A stretch of 64,000 nucleotides of DNA from DATENM01 sp045807765. GTDB taxonomy: Bacteria > Acidobacteriota > Blastocatellia > UBA7656. Position 1 is the stretch's first letter. Every line of letters starts with the position of its first letter. The DNA lies in NCBI GenBank assembly GCA_045807765.1, contig JBJMGU010000231.1, positions 1-64,000 on the forward strand, written 5' to 3'. Position numbers and translations under genes: made by a program. Positions 50,301 to 59,461 of the stretch are shown here, one piece after another. The notes under the pieces were generated by a model that had not been told where the DNA came from, searched no databases, and was given only the letters and a program-made list of their open reading frames with translations.

Positions 50301-52735
50301 CTCCATGCTGCGTTAGTCGGGTCAACGCGGCCCGGGCTGAAGGAAAGCTCCGGCCCATTCGCTCCGCTGACAACGGTGGTCGCGGCGGTCGAAGTCCCGC
50401 CGGCGCGATCTATGAAGCTCAGGCCGCGGTCTGTGCGGAACATGAAGACCTGACGAATGTTGCCGCCCGGCTCGCCACCATCGGCGTTGTTGACAGGGTT
50501 AATCTGGCGGTACTGGTAAGTCGGCCCGCCCGCCGTCTGAATGGCCGACATCAACATGCTCATCGTCGTGCCGGGGTCAACCGTGCCGTCGCTGGTCGCG
50601 CCATTGTTGTCCTGAATCTCTTCCAGGGTAACCAGGTCGGGCGACTTCAGGCGGTTGACGATGACGTCAGCCAGCGCGTTGAATCTGGCCACGCCATCGG
50701 TGGGATCGAGGTTCTCACAGTTGAACGTGGCGATGGCGAGCTGATCCGTTCCCGCAGGCGTCGCGGTCTCCAGGGCCAGGCCGCCCGAAACCATAGCAGG
50801 CAGCGCCTGCACCTGGAGCTTGTAGCTGCCGAAGGTGTAATCCATTACGCCGACAATCGCGTTGGGGAAGGTGTCGCTAACGCTGACCGCCGGCAAGGTC
50901 GGGCCGCCGGTGATCAGGTCGTTGAGGATGACGCGCTCCGGGTTATAGTCCGACGAGCGGATGACGATGCCGCCACGCGCGGTGCGGATGCCGGCATTCG
51001 CGCCATTGTCGCCAAGCACGGCGATCTCGCGGTTCGAGCCGAAGTCTACGGTGTGGCTGACCGCGACGGCGTTATTGATCTGCACGCGCATGCCTTCGAG
51101 GCTCTCGTAGAAATCGATGCCGTCAGAGGCCGGGTCGAAGACGCTGCCGGCGTTTTCGACGTTGCCCCCCGAAGCGTCATCTTCAATCACGGTTGTCGGC
51201 GGGATGCGCCCGCCGGTGCCGATGACGGTGGCTGCCGGCGGCGGGTTGCCGGTTGATACGACCGCGATGGTGGGCGAAGCGATTTCCGTGATCGTCAGGC
51301 TGGTGCTGCTCGCGCCGCCTGGGCGGAACTCCTGGACGTTACCGCTGACCGTCACCGAATGACCGATGCTTACGGTCGGTGCCGACGAGGTGAAGACGAA
51401 GATGCCTTCGCTCGTCGCGTCGTCGGCGTCGGGAGCCGGGTCCTGCATGTAGAAGCCGTTTGAGACCAGCGCCGTGACGATGCCCGGCACACTGCTTACC
51501 GCCGTGCCGACGAGCGGCGAGGTGTGGCTCGCTCCCTGGATGTCGTGGATGCGCGTGCTGCCGGCGGGCGCTGTAACGGTCAGCGAGATCGCTCCCGATC
51601 CCATGCGCATTTCCGCGTCGCTGACCGTAAACGGCAGACTCTTCATGCCCACGGTCGTGCCCACGGCGACGGTGGCGTTGTATGAAAAGATATTGTCGCC
51701 GGCGCTCGCGTCGCCATTCATGCCGTCATCAAGAAACGCCTGAGTCGCCGAGCCGCCGATGGCCGCGAGATTAGCCGTCACCGCCAGCCCTGTGCTTGCC
51801 GGGCCACTGCCGGGCGTCACCGTGACGGTCAGCAGCGTCATGTTGCCCCGCACGACGGTCGAAGGGCTCGCCGCGCCAACTCCCGCCGGGTTGGTCGGGC
51901 CGCCGCCGCCGATGCCCAGCACCGAGATGTTATCAAAGGCAAGCGCCTGGGCGCTAGAAGTGGTGCTGCCGGTCGTCACCGAGTAGTTCCACGCCAGATA
52001 GAAATTGCCGCCATTGGCAATCGTGACCGTCAGGGTCTGATTGCTCACGGAGCTGGTCGCTCCGGGGACCGTCGCAAAGCCGTTGCTGTTGGCATCTGAT
52101 CCTGCAAAGCTGGTGAGAAAATTCGCGCCGGCGCTCGTCCAGGATGACCCGTCGGTGGAGTAGTACAACTGGATGCTGAAGCCGCTCGCATTCGTGCCGT
52201 TGCGGTATTTCTCAACATCATAAGAAACCTGCAAGCCGCTCAGATTGCCGCCGGTGTTGTTGACGAACTGCGCGTAGAGGTTGCCGCTCTGTGTGCCGTT
52301 ACCGGAAGAAAGGAATCCGACCGCCCGGTCGGCTCCCGTCGTCGTCGTCCCCGATCCAAAATTATAGATGCCATTCTGGGCGCTGCTCGATAGATTGGCG
52401 CCCCCGGCAAACTCGGTCGCGGTGACCGCCGCGGTATAGGTGCCGACGGTGCGCACGACTGTCTGTTTATCCACCTTCCAATCGGTCGGCAGCGTTGCCG
52501 TCGCCGACATGCTCAGGCTGTCAAAGCTTTGGGTGTAGGGCGTAGAGGTTGATAAAGAGATGGCCGCCCAGACGATAGAGATCGAAAGCATGGCGACGAG
52601 CACGACTGTGGCGACAGACGAGATAAGCCATTGCCGTCTTGACGGGGATGGATTGGCTTGAGCAATCGGCTGATCGAATCTCGCTTTGCGAGAAACGCCG
52701 GTGCGCTGCCCGCGGCCTAAAAGTGATGCCTTCAT
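47333..52735 (-). CDS. Exported nuclease fused to a gingipain-type (C25) cysteine protease
   Basis: 1800 residues. A membrane/signal segment (SSVATVVLVAMLSISIVWA, about 38-60) leads to a beta-rich domain (about 65-260), an Ig-like domain, an OB-fold region (about 395-655; IHDIQGASHTSPLVG), and an endonuclease/exonuclease/phosphatase domain (about 665-965; IATFNCENLD, LVTLEEIQD, VIGNHFNSKGGD, VVLGDLNDFE, TSDHDPSVV). An FN3-like domain follows (about 978-1078). The C-terminal third is a C25 peptidase: VIITHGS, LLLGDASYDPKNY, H1675 in YQGHGS, C1708 in MTCLNGYF. No Por C-terminal sorting domain is seen; it ends just after the protease fold. The fusion is unusual. Confidence 0.88.
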   Translation of the reverse strand: MKASLLGRGQRTGVSRKARFDQPIAQANPSPSRRQWLISSVATVVLVAMLSISIVWAAISLSTSTPYTQSFDSLSMSATATLPTDWKVDKQTVVRTVGTYTAAVTATEFAGGANLSSSAQNGIYNFGSGTTTTGADRAVGFLSSGNGTQSGNLYAQFVNNTGGNLSGLQVSYDVEKYRNGTNASGFSIQLYYSTDGSSWTSAGANFLTSFAGSDANSNGFATVPGATSSVSNQTLTVTIANGGNFYLAWNYSVTTGSTTSSAQALAFDNISVLGIGGGGPTNPAGVGAASPSTVVRGNMTLLTVTVTPGSGPASTGLAVTANLAAIGGSATQAFLDDGMNGDASAGDNIFSYNATVAVGTTVGMKSLPFTVSDAEMRMGSGAISLTVTAPAGSTRIHDIQGASHTSPLVGTAVSSVPGIVTALVSNGFYMQDPAPDADDATSEGIFVFTSSAPTVSIGHSVTVSGNVQEFRPGGASSTSLTITEIASPTIAVVSTGNPPPAATVIGTGGRIPPTTVIEDDASGGNVENAGSVFDPASDGIDFYESLEGMRVQINNAVAVSHTVDFGSNREIAVLGDNGANAGIRTARGGIVIRSSDYNPERVILNDLITGGPTLPAVSVSDTFPNAIVGVMDYTFGSYKLQVQALPAMVSGGLALETATPAGTDQLAIATFNCENLDPTDGVARFNALADVIVNRLKSPDLVTLEEIQDNNGATSDGTVDPGTTMSMLMSAIQTAGGPTYQYRQINPVNNADGGEPGGNIRQVFMFRTDRGLSFIDRAGGTSTAATTVVSGANGPELSFSPGRVDPTNAAWSSSRKPLAGEFMYNGSHFFVIGNHFNSKGGDQPLFGRFQPPTLSSETQRLQQAQIVHDFVNSILTLDASASVVVLGDLNDFEFSNPLITLKGNILHALIESLPQNERYSYNFDGNAQTLDHILISNHLFNSVPFVFDVVHVNSEFAVQTSDHDPSVVRLTLSPTAARLDDFSATVEGNEVLLRWQTGEETDNLGFNLYREVSGQRRRITPQLVAGSALVAGPGRRLGAGRSYSWWDSPQAGLGARYWLEEIDLKGESRWHGPVTVKAPGSGKRSVTRERQAVTLSMLGREEIQEGATRPVEATADEVQLAKSPAGVNLGNQAAVKIAINHEGWYRVTQPELVRAGLSPKADSRLLQLYVDGREQPMLVSSKNGTRFTGTDAIEFYGMGLDTAASSTRVYWLTVGSQPGQRIQQLKGASVADTPSSFAYTVERKDRTIYFASLRNGERENFFGAIVSHISVDQAITLQHMATKAASDTTLEVALQGVTDLPHRVQILLNGVAVGEAAFDGQSATVMRMSLAADLLKEGANVVKLTAHGDPSDLSLVDYIRITYPHTYTADNNGLRLTVAGNQPVMIDGFSSRAIRVFDVTSAAAPQEIIGTTRATQAGYGVWAMAAGSGPHRLLVMTDEQTQRAAAITANLPSTWRQPDQAADMVIITHGSLMESAATLKAYRESQGLRVAVVDVEDLFDEFSYGNKSADAIRDFLGYAAARWQRAPRFVLLLGDASYDPKNYLGRGEFDLVPTKLIDTQFMETASDDWLADFNGAGKAEMAVGRLPVRGADEAARMIEKIISYEGAAAVGGALIVSDSSDSFAFDRAGDQLRTLVPATVPVEQIDRGQMGTAQAKRALLDSLGRGQRVVNYQGHGSVDLWRDNLFTAADARGLTNGDRLPLFVAMTCLNGYFQDTATDSLAESLLKAERGGAIAVWASSGITQPAGQSQMNQQLYRLLFDRSGARRTLGELTLKAKAKISDPDIRRTWILFGDPATAWR

Positions 52736-53170
52736 GTTCTTTGCAAAGCCCGTCTCTCGCCGCGCTTGCCAAGGCTAGAGGGATACGCCTGGGCACACCA
52801 TGCAGAGTTGGGGGCACTCCTTTCAATAGAAAAACTGTTGGGATAATTGCTTGATGAAAACCATCCCGAAGGGACGAAGCATTCTATAGCATTCGCCGCC
52901 AGCCGCCTAGCGCAAAAGGAGCGTGCTACGGCAAAACTTGCTGCCCGTCCAAGCGGCCAGCGAAGCGCAGGTTAAGAGTAAGTTAATTCTCTCTCGCTGC
53001 TACGGGCGCTTGCTCTTGCGTCAGGGCTCGGATAGAATCACGCGGCGACTCGCTAGTCGTGACCCTTTAGGCCCGATTCCTGAGACCATTTCGGATTCTA
53101 ATTGAAAGGCAAGCTCTATCCCTGTGCCGAGGGCACCCCCCGCCGCGCGGCAAGAGTTGGGTGTTTAATC
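52736..53170. other. 435-nt gap between two divergent giant genes
   Basis: Both flanking genes start here, so it should hold two promoters, but no convincing -35/-10 pair with correct spacing was found by eye. No heptamer hairpin and no small gene are visible. The in-frame plus-strand extension from TTG 53102 is not supported. Confidence 0.6.
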
Positions 53171-56100
53171 ATGATGAAAAAAGAGACGCGCTTCGCCAAA
53201 CGCGACTCGGCCCCGCGCGCCAGAGTCGTCTCGCTCATTACGCACTCATTGACAAACAGACCGGCGGGCCTGCTCGCGGGATTGATTGCCGTCGCCCTAT
53301 TTATCTGTCTCCCGCTTCTTTCGACGCTGCGCACATCGGCGGCGGGCACAGTCAGCTTGCCGACGCGCCGCCCGGCTCACGCGCAAGAGCTTGCTGCCCG
53401 CAGCGGCCAATCGGCACAGACCATCGCGGCGCCTGCGGCGTCGTTGACGCCGGGCAATCTGGTCATCTACCGCATGGGTGACGGCTCTGCGGCGCTCACT
53501 GCTAACGGCACAGTGGTCTTCCTCGATGAATACACACCCGGCGGCGCTCTGGTGCAGTCAATCCCGGTACCGACGACAACCGTTGGGGCGCAACGCCGGC
53601 TCGTCTGCAGCGGAACCGCAACGAGCGAAGGGTGGCTCACCCTTTCGACGGACGGGCAATACGTCGTATTCGCCGGCTACGATGCCGCGGTCGGAACGGG
53701 CAGCATCACTGCCAGTACCTCGGCGGCCGTTCCTCGCGTGATCGGGCGCGTCAACGCGAACGGCAACCTCGACACGTCGACGGCGCTCACCGACGCGATC
53801 AGTGGCGGCAACCCGCGCGGCGTGGCATCGACCAACGGAACGGATCTCTGGATCTCGGGAACGAGCGCCGGCGGCGGCATTCGTTACGCGACGCTCGGCG
53901 CGACGACGTCGACGGCGCTCAACACCGCGACGGTGACCAATCTCCGCTCGACGGCCATCGTCGGCGGTCAACTGTACATCAGCGCCAACAGCGGCGCGTT
54001 TCGGCTCGCCACCGTCGGCATGGGAACGCCGACTACAACTGGACAGACGATCACCAATCTTCCCGGCTTTCCCACGACGACGATCACGCCCTATCAATTC
54101 TTCTTTGCCGATCTCGATGCAGGTACCCCAGGCGTTGACACAGTCTACGTCGCCGACGATACCGGTTTCATCCGGAAGTACTCGCTCGTCAGCGGAAACT
54201 GGACCGCAAACGGCACGATCACGCTGGCGAATGTCCGCGGCCTGACCGGAACCGTGAGCGGCTCGAATGTTACGTTGTACGTCACCGCTCGAACGACGTT
54301 GCAGAAGTTGACCGATACTTCGGGATATAACGCCACGATTACCGGCAGCCTCACATCGCTGGCAACCGCGGCGACGAATACAGCGATGCAGGGTGTGGCG
54401 TTCGTGCCTACTGCGGCTGGGCCGATGGTCAGCGTCAACGACGTGTCAATGAACGAAGGCAACGCCGGCACTACCAACTTCACCTTCACCGTCAGCCTGT
54501 CGGCGCCAGCGCCCACCGGCGGCGTCTCCTTCACGGTCAACACCGCTGACGGCACGGCGACCGCGCCGAGCGACTACACGGCCATCGTCAACGGCGCGGG
54601 CAGCATTCCCGAAGGCAGTAGCTCGACGCAGGTCACCGTGCAGGTCAACGGCGACACGACGCCGGAAACCAACGAAACCTTTTTCGTCAACGTCACCAAC
54701 GTCACCGGCGCGAATGTTACCGACGGCCAGGGGCAAGGCACCATCGTCAACGATGACGCCGCGCCGAACCTGACGATCAACGATGTCTCAATGAATGAAG
54801 GCAACGCCGGCACGACGACGTTTACCTTCACCGTCAGCCTGTCGGCACCGGCGCCCGCCGGCGGCGTCACCTTTGACATTGCCACAGCGGACGGCACGGC
54901 GCTCGCGCCGGGCGATTACACCGCCAACTCGGTCCCTGGCGCGACCATTTCGCAGGGCAATCAGAGCTATACCTTCAACGTCACGGTCAACGGCGACACG
55001 ACGCCGGAAACCAACGAAACCTTTTTCGTCAACGTCACCAACGCGACGAATGCCATCATCACGGATGGCCAGGGACTCGGCACCATTATCAACGACGACA
55101 TCACCAAGATTCATGACGTTCAGGGCAACGGCGCGGCAACGCCGATCCCCGGCGCGACCGTGACGGTCGAAGGCGTCGTCGTTGCCAACTTCCAGGGCAC
55201 CAACAAGCTGCAAGGTTTCTTCCTACAGGAAGAGGACGCCGATGCCGACGCCGACCCGATGACATCGGAAGGCATCTTCGTCTTCTGTAACACCTGCCCG
55301 ACGCCAATCGCCGAAGGACAGCGCGTGAAAGCCACCGGCACGGTTTCGGAGTTCAACAACATGACCGAAATTACCGCCGGCACCGGGGGTTCGGTCGTCA
55401 TTACGGATGCTGGCAACCACCTTGCCGAAGTGACGCCCGCGGTCATTACGCTACCCGTCGTCGGCGACCTCAACGCGTTCTACGAGGCGCGCGAAGGCAT
55501 GCTCGTGACCTTCTCCGACACGCTGACCGTTTCGGAGTATTTCGAGCTTGGGCGCTTCGGTCAGATCGAGCTGTACCAGGGCAGTCGCCCGCGCCAATTC
55601 ACCGAAGACGCTGCGCCCGGCGTCGCCGGCTTAACCGCGCACCTGGATGCGCTCGCGCGGCGCAAGGTCATCCTCGACGACGACAACAACGCGCAAGAGT
55701 GGTATCTAACCTCCTCTGCTCCGCCCGGCCCGGCTGATGGCCTCCAGTATGTCTATTATCCGCGAGCCAACGGTGGCTTCTCGGTCGGCACACAGGGCAT
55801 AGACTTCTTCCGCGGCGGCGATCTGGTCAACGGCCTGACCGGCGTGCTGCACTGGTCATTCCCAGGGTTCGGCGCCGACACCTGGCGCATCCGCCCGACC
55901 CAGGCGCACCCGGTGACCTTCACCGTCGCCAACCCGCGCCCGGTGACGCCGCCCGCCGTCGGCGGCTCGATCAAAGCAGTGGGCATGAACCTGCTCAACT
56001 ACTTCACCACGATTGACACGACATCGAGCAGCAGTTCGGGGCCATGCGGCCCAGGGATGGACCAGGACTGCCGCGGCGCCGATAGCGTTGCCGAGCTCAA

Positions 56101-58987
56101 CCGCCAGCGCGAGCGCGCCTCCATCGTCGTCTGCTCGCTCAATGCTGACATCTACGCTTTCATGGAGCTTGAGAACACGACGCCATCTGCCACCATCACC
56201 GACCTGCTCGGCGCAATCAATGCCCGCTGCGGCGGCGCGCATCCGTACGCCTTCGTCAACACCGGCGGCACGCTGGGCACCGATGCCATCCGTGTGCAGT
56301 TGATCTACCGCACGGGCATCGTTTCGCCGGTCGGCTCGCCGCTCGTCGACCTCGACCCGATTCACAACCGCCCGCCGACGGCGCAGACCTTCGATGTGGT
56401 TGACGCGACGAACCCGGCCTTCGGCGAGCGCTTCACGATCATCGCCAATCACTTCAAGTCGAAGGGCTGCCCTGGCACCGGCGCGGATGCCGACGCGGGC
56501 GACGGTCAGGGCTGTTTCAACGGGCGGCGCACCCAGCAAGCGACTCGGCTGCTCACCTGGATCAACGGCACGGTGATTCCAGCGGCGGGCGACCCGGACA
56601 TCCTGCTGCTTGGCGACTTCAACTCCTATGCCCAGGAAGACCCGGTCGCGACGCTGGAGGCCGGCGGCTTCTCTGACATGGAGACCGTGTTTCACGGCGC
56701 GAACGCTTACTCTTATCTCTTCAGCGGCGAGCTGGGCCACCTCGACTACGCCTTCGCCAACAGCAGCCTGCTAGCGAAGATCACCGGAGCGGACGCCTGG
56801 CACATCAACGCCGACGAAGTCGACCTGTTCGATTACAACGATGAGGTGAAAGACACCGGCGAATCTACGTTTGAAGAGAAGCCGGACGGCTCGGCGCTGG
56901 TGCCGCCGCGCGTCGTCTTCCAGCCGGCCTCGCCCTACAGGGCATCCGATCATGACCCTGTGCTTGTCGGCCTCTTCCCGCCGTGCGACTACACGGCGAC
57001 GCCGACGATCACACCGGGAGGCCCGACGACTTTCTGCACGGGCGGCAGCGTCGTCTTAAGCTCAAGCAACGCTGACGGCTATCAGTGGAACCTTGACGGC
57101 TCGCCCATTGGCGGAGCGACTTCTCAGCAATACACCGCCACCGCGAGCGGCAGCTATACGGTGACGATCACGGTCGGCAGTTGCATGAAGACCTCAGAGC
57201 CGACGACCGTGACAGTGAACCCGACGCCTGCTACACCGACGATCACGCCGGGAGGCCCAACGACCTTCTGCTCAGGCGGCAGCGTCACGCTCACTTCAAG
57301 CAGCGCCAGCGGCAATCAGTGGTATCTGGACGGCAATCCCATCGGCGGCGCCACCAACCAACAATACGTGGCCACAGCGAGCGGCAGCTATACGGTGACG
57401 GTGACGGCTAGCGGCTGCCCCAGCGTGGCTTCGACACCCGTAGTCGTCACCGTTAACCCGATCCCGGCGACGCCAACGATCACGCCGGGAGGCCCAACGA
57501 CGTTCTGCCAAGGCGGCTCGGTGACGCTGACATCGAGCAGTGCCAGCGGCAACCAGTGGTCCTTGAACGGCAACCCCATCGGCGGCGCCACCAGCCAACA
57601 ATACATCGCTACCGCGAGCGGCAACTACACAGTGATTGTCACATCGCTCGGTTGCAGCAGCGCCGCGTCGGCGGCGACCTCGGTGACGGTTAATCCCATC
57701 CCGGCGACGCCGACGATCTCCGCAGGCGGCAAGACGACGTTCTGCCAGGGCGGCTCGGTGACACTGACGTCGAGCAGTGCCAGCGGCAACCAGTGGTATC
57801 TGAATAGCAACCCCATTGGCGGCGCGACGAACCAGACGTACGTGGCGACGACCTCCGGTAGCTACACGGTAGTGGTGACAGCGCTCAGTTGCAGTAGCGC
57901 GCCTTCCAACGCAACGGCGGTAACGGTCGTCCCGCCGCCGACGACCGCCTCGGTCGGGGCGAATCAGACGATTGCGCCGGGCGGCACGACGGCCAGCCTC
58001 GGCGGCAACACGCCGACCTCAGGCATGGGAACCTGGACGATAGTGAGCGGCGGGACCGGAACCTTCAGCAGCCTCAACGCCGGCAACTCGACCTTCACGC
58101 ATACGGGCGGCGCCGGGCCGGTCGTGTTGAGGTGGACGATTGCCAATCCGCCCTGTGCGGATTCCTTCGCTCAAGTGACGATCACCATCGGCATGGGGCC
58201 ATCGATCACCTGTCCGACCAGTCCTGTCACCGTCTCTGCGTCCACTGGACTGTGTGCGGCCAATGTCACCTTTAACGTGACCGCTTCCGGCCTGCCGACG
58301 CCGACCGTAACCTGCACGCCGCCTTCGGGAAGCAGCTTCCCTGTGGGCCAGACGACGGTGATGTGTACGGCGAGCAACGGCGTGGCACCCAACGCGTCGT
58401 GCAGCTTCACGGTGAAGGTCAACGACACGCAGCCGCCGACCTTCCCGAACGGCTGTCCGGCAATGATCAGCACGGTGACGCCGATCACCTGCCCGATCAC
58501 GACGACGAAGACAGTGACCTATGCCACCCCGGCGATCATGGATAACTGTCCAGGAGCGACGGTAGCGTGTGTGCCGCCTTCAGGATCGGTCTTCGCGACA
58601 GGGACGACGAGCGTGACCTGCACGGCGACCGATACGGCGGGCAACACCGCGACCTGCTCGTTTGCGGTGCGCATCTGGACGGGCTGTCTACAGGATGAAA
58701 CGAATCCCGGCAACGTGGTGCTGTTCGATGCGCTGACGGGTGATTACCAGTTCTGCTGCAACGGGATAGTCACCGCCACCGGCATCGGCACATTGACGGT
58801 GCGCGGCTGCACGGTGCAGTTCGACCATATCAAGGGCAATCGCAAGATCAAGATCACTGCCGATATGGCAGTGAAGCGCGGCACGGCGACCTTGATCATT
58901 GCCAACCAGACGGCCTGTGTCATCACCGATCAAAACATGGCAAACAATTCCTGCGCCTGTCCGTCGGTGGCGCAGTCGAAGCAATGA
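53171..58987 (+). CDS. Giant exported multidomain nuclease (Calx-beta, ExeM-like, Ig-like, HYR)
   Basis: 1938 residues from ATG 53171 (ATG 53174 also possible). A signal/membrane segment (LLAGLIAVALFICLPLL) is followed by a beta-propeller-like region (about 60-415) and two Calx-beta domains (about 419-646; SVNDVSMNEGNAGTTNF, NDVSMNEGNAGTTTF). Next is an OB-fold (about 646-766) and an endonuclease/exonuclease/phosphatase domain (about 935-1268; MNLLNYF, AFMELENT, IANHFKSKGC, LLGDFNSYAQEDPV, ASDHDPVLVG), as in ExeM-type nucleases. Four Ig-like repeats (about 1275-1586; TPTITPGGPTTFC), a PKD-like part, two HYR domains and the six-cysteine C-terminal module (about 1836-1938) follow. Likely a surface DNase or phosphodiesterase. 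Confidence 0.88.
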   Translation: MMKKETRFAKRDSAPRARVVSLITHSLTNRPAGLLAGLIAVALFICLPLLSTLRTSAAGTVSLPTRRPAHAQELAARSGQSAQTIAAPAASLTPGNLVIYRMGDGSAALTANGTVVFLDEYTPGGALVQSIPVPTTTVGAQRRLVCSGTATSEGWLTLSTDGQYVVFAGYDAAVGTGSITASTSAAVPRVIGRVNANGNLDTSTALTDAISGGNPRGVASTNGTDLWISGTSAGGGIRYATLGATTSTALNTATVTNLRSTAIVGGQLYISANSGAFRLATVGMGTPTTTGQTITNLPGFPTTTITPYQFFFADLDAGTPGVDTVYVADDTGFIRKYSLVSGNWTANGTITLANVRGLTGTVSGSNVTLYVTARTTLQKLTDTSGYNATITGSLTSLATAATNTAMQGVAFVPTAAGPMVSVNDVSMNEGNAGTTNFTFTVSLSAPAPTGGVSFTVNTADGTATAPSDYTAIVNGAGSIPEGSSSTQVTVQVNGDTTPETNETFFVNVTNVTGANVTDGQGQGTIVNDDAAPNLTINDVSMNEGNAGTTTFTFTVSLSAPAPAGGVTFDIATADGTALAPGDYTANSVPGATISQGNQSYTFNVTVNGDTTPETNETFFVNVTNATNAIITDGQGLGTIINDDITKIHDVQGNGAATPIPGATVTVEGVVVANFQGTNKLQGFFLQEEDADADADPMTSEGIFVFCNTCPTPIAEGQRVKATGTVSEFNNMTEITAGTGGSVVITDAGNHLAEVTPAVITLPVVGDLNAFYEAREGMLVTFSDTLTVSEYFELGRFGQIELYQGSRPRQFTEDAAPGVAGLTAHLDALARRKVILDDDNNAQEWYLTSSAPPGPADGLQYVYYPRANGGFSVGTQGIDFFRGGDLVNGLTGVLHWSFPGFGADTWRIRPTQAHPVTFTVANPRPVTPPAVGGSIKAVGMNLLNYFTTIDTTSSSSSGPCGPGMDQDCRGADSVAELNRQRERASIVVCSLNADIYAFMELENTTPSATITDLLGAINARCGGAHPYAFVNTGGTLGTDAIRVQLIYRTGIVSPVGSPLVDLDPIHNRPPTAQTFDVVDATNPAFGERFTIIANHFKSKGCPGTGADADAGDGQGCFNGRRTQQATRLLTWINGTVIPAAGDPDILLLGDFNSYAQEDPVATLEAGGFSDMETVFHGANAYSYLFSGELGHLDYAFANSSLLAKITGADAWHINADEVDLFDYNDEVKDTGESTFEEKPDGSALVPPRVVFQPASPYRASDHDPVLVGLFPPCDYTATPTITPGGPTTFCTGGSVVLSSSNADGYQWNLDGSPIGGATSQQYTATASGSYTVTITVGSCMKTSEPTTVTVNPTPATPTITPGGPTTFCSGGSVTLTSSSASGNQWYLDGNPIGGATNQQYVATASGSYTVTVTASGCPSVASTPVVVTVNPIPATPTITPGGPTTFCQGGSVTLTSSSASGNQWSLNGNPIGGATSQQYIATASGNYTVIVTSLGCSSAASAATSVTVNPIPATPTISAGGKTTFCQGGSVTLTSSSASGNQWYLNSNPIGGATNQTYVATTSGSYTVVVTALSCSSAPSNATAVTVVPPPTTASVGANQTIAPGGTTASLGGNTPTSGMGTWTIVSGGTGTFSSLNAGNSTFTHTGGAGPVVLRWTIANPPCADSFAQVTITIGMGPSITCPTSPVTVSASTGLCAANVTFNVTASGLPTPTVTCTPPSGSSFPVGQTTVMCTASNGVAPNASCSFTVKVNDTQPPTFPNGCPAMISTVTPITCPITTTKTVTYATPAIMDNCPGATVACVPPSGSVFATGTTSVTCTATDTAGNTATCSFAVRIWTGCLQDETNPGNVVLFDALTGDYQFCCNGIVTATGIGTLTVRGCTVQFDHIKGNRKIKITADMAVKRGTATLIIANQTACVITDQNMANNSCACPSVAQSKQ
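57000..57930 (+). repeat. Four tandem Ig-like coding repeats of about 240 nt
   Basis: Each unit encodes TPTI(T/S).GG.TTFC.GGSV.L.SS.A.G.QW.L...PIGGAT.Q.Y.AT.SG.YTV.V and shares long identical stretches at DNA level, for example around the SASGNQW codons in units 2, 3 and 4. They are within the giant nuclease gene. Confidence 0.9.
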
Positions 58988-59006
58988 GGCCGCGTTGAAA
59001 AAGATG

Positions 59007-59045
59007 AATGACAAGAGCGGAACTGTCGGTTTCGCTCTTGTCATT
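59007..59045 (-). terminator. Terminator hairpin between convergent genes
   Basis: A perfect 13-bp stem AATGACAAGAGCG/CGCTCTTGTCATT (59007-59019 with 59033-59045). Read on the minus strand, a run of five T follows within a few bases (58998-59002), directly after the ferredoxin stop at 59048. It may also stop the nuclease transcript from the other side. Confidence 0.75.
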
Positions 59046-59047
59046 CG

Positions 59048-59422
59048 TCACTTCTCACGGTCGAGCGGATGTTGGGTAATGAGAAATTCCTCGACGATCT
59101 CGTCATTCAGAAGGTGGCGCTGGATGATCTGCTCTAGCGTCTCCGGCGTGCAGGTGTGATACCACGCGCCTTCGGGATAGACGACGGCAATGGGGCCGCC
59201 GGCGCAAATTTGCAGGCAGTTGGCTTTCGTGCGATAGACGCCTCCGTCACCCACCAGACGTAATTCTTTCAGTCGCCGCTTGAGATATTCCCACGAGACA
59301 AGGCTCAGCTCTTTGTCGGCGCACTTCGGCTTGCTCTGATCACAACATAAAAAGATATGGCGGCGGATGCGATCAACGCCGAGCTTTTCGGCCTTCGCTT
59401 TTAGTTCGTCGCGCATAGCCAT
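59048..59422 (-). CDS. Thioredoxin-like [2Fe-2S] ferredoxin
   Basis: 124 residues. The cluster cysteines fit the thioredoxin-like ferredoxin layout: RHIFLCCDQSKPKCADK early, and KANCLQICAGGPIAVVYP later. The stretch GAWYHTCTPETLEQIIQRHLL is the typical C-terminal helix. It transfers electrons in the cytosol; similar proteins occur next to cobalamin or hydrogenase genes, none of which is seen here. It lies 39 nt downstream of the YkgJ-like gene on the same strand, and the two may form a unit of iron-linked functions. Confidence 0.9.
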   Translation of the reverse strand: MAMRDELKAKAEKLGVDRIRRHIFLCCDQSKPKCADKELSLVSWEYLKRRLKELRLVGDGGVYRTKANCLQICAGGPIAVVYPEGAWYHTCTPETLEQIIQRHLLNDEIVEEFLITQHPLDREK

Positions 59423-59461
59423 AGCTTAGCACAGCCCGGCTGCCGACTTTGCCTTACGGCC

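Noticed and set aside
53102..53170. TTG start for the giant nuclease
   Set aside because: No ribosome site, and the preceding residues are unlike a signal peptide; ATG ATG AAA at 53171 fits better.
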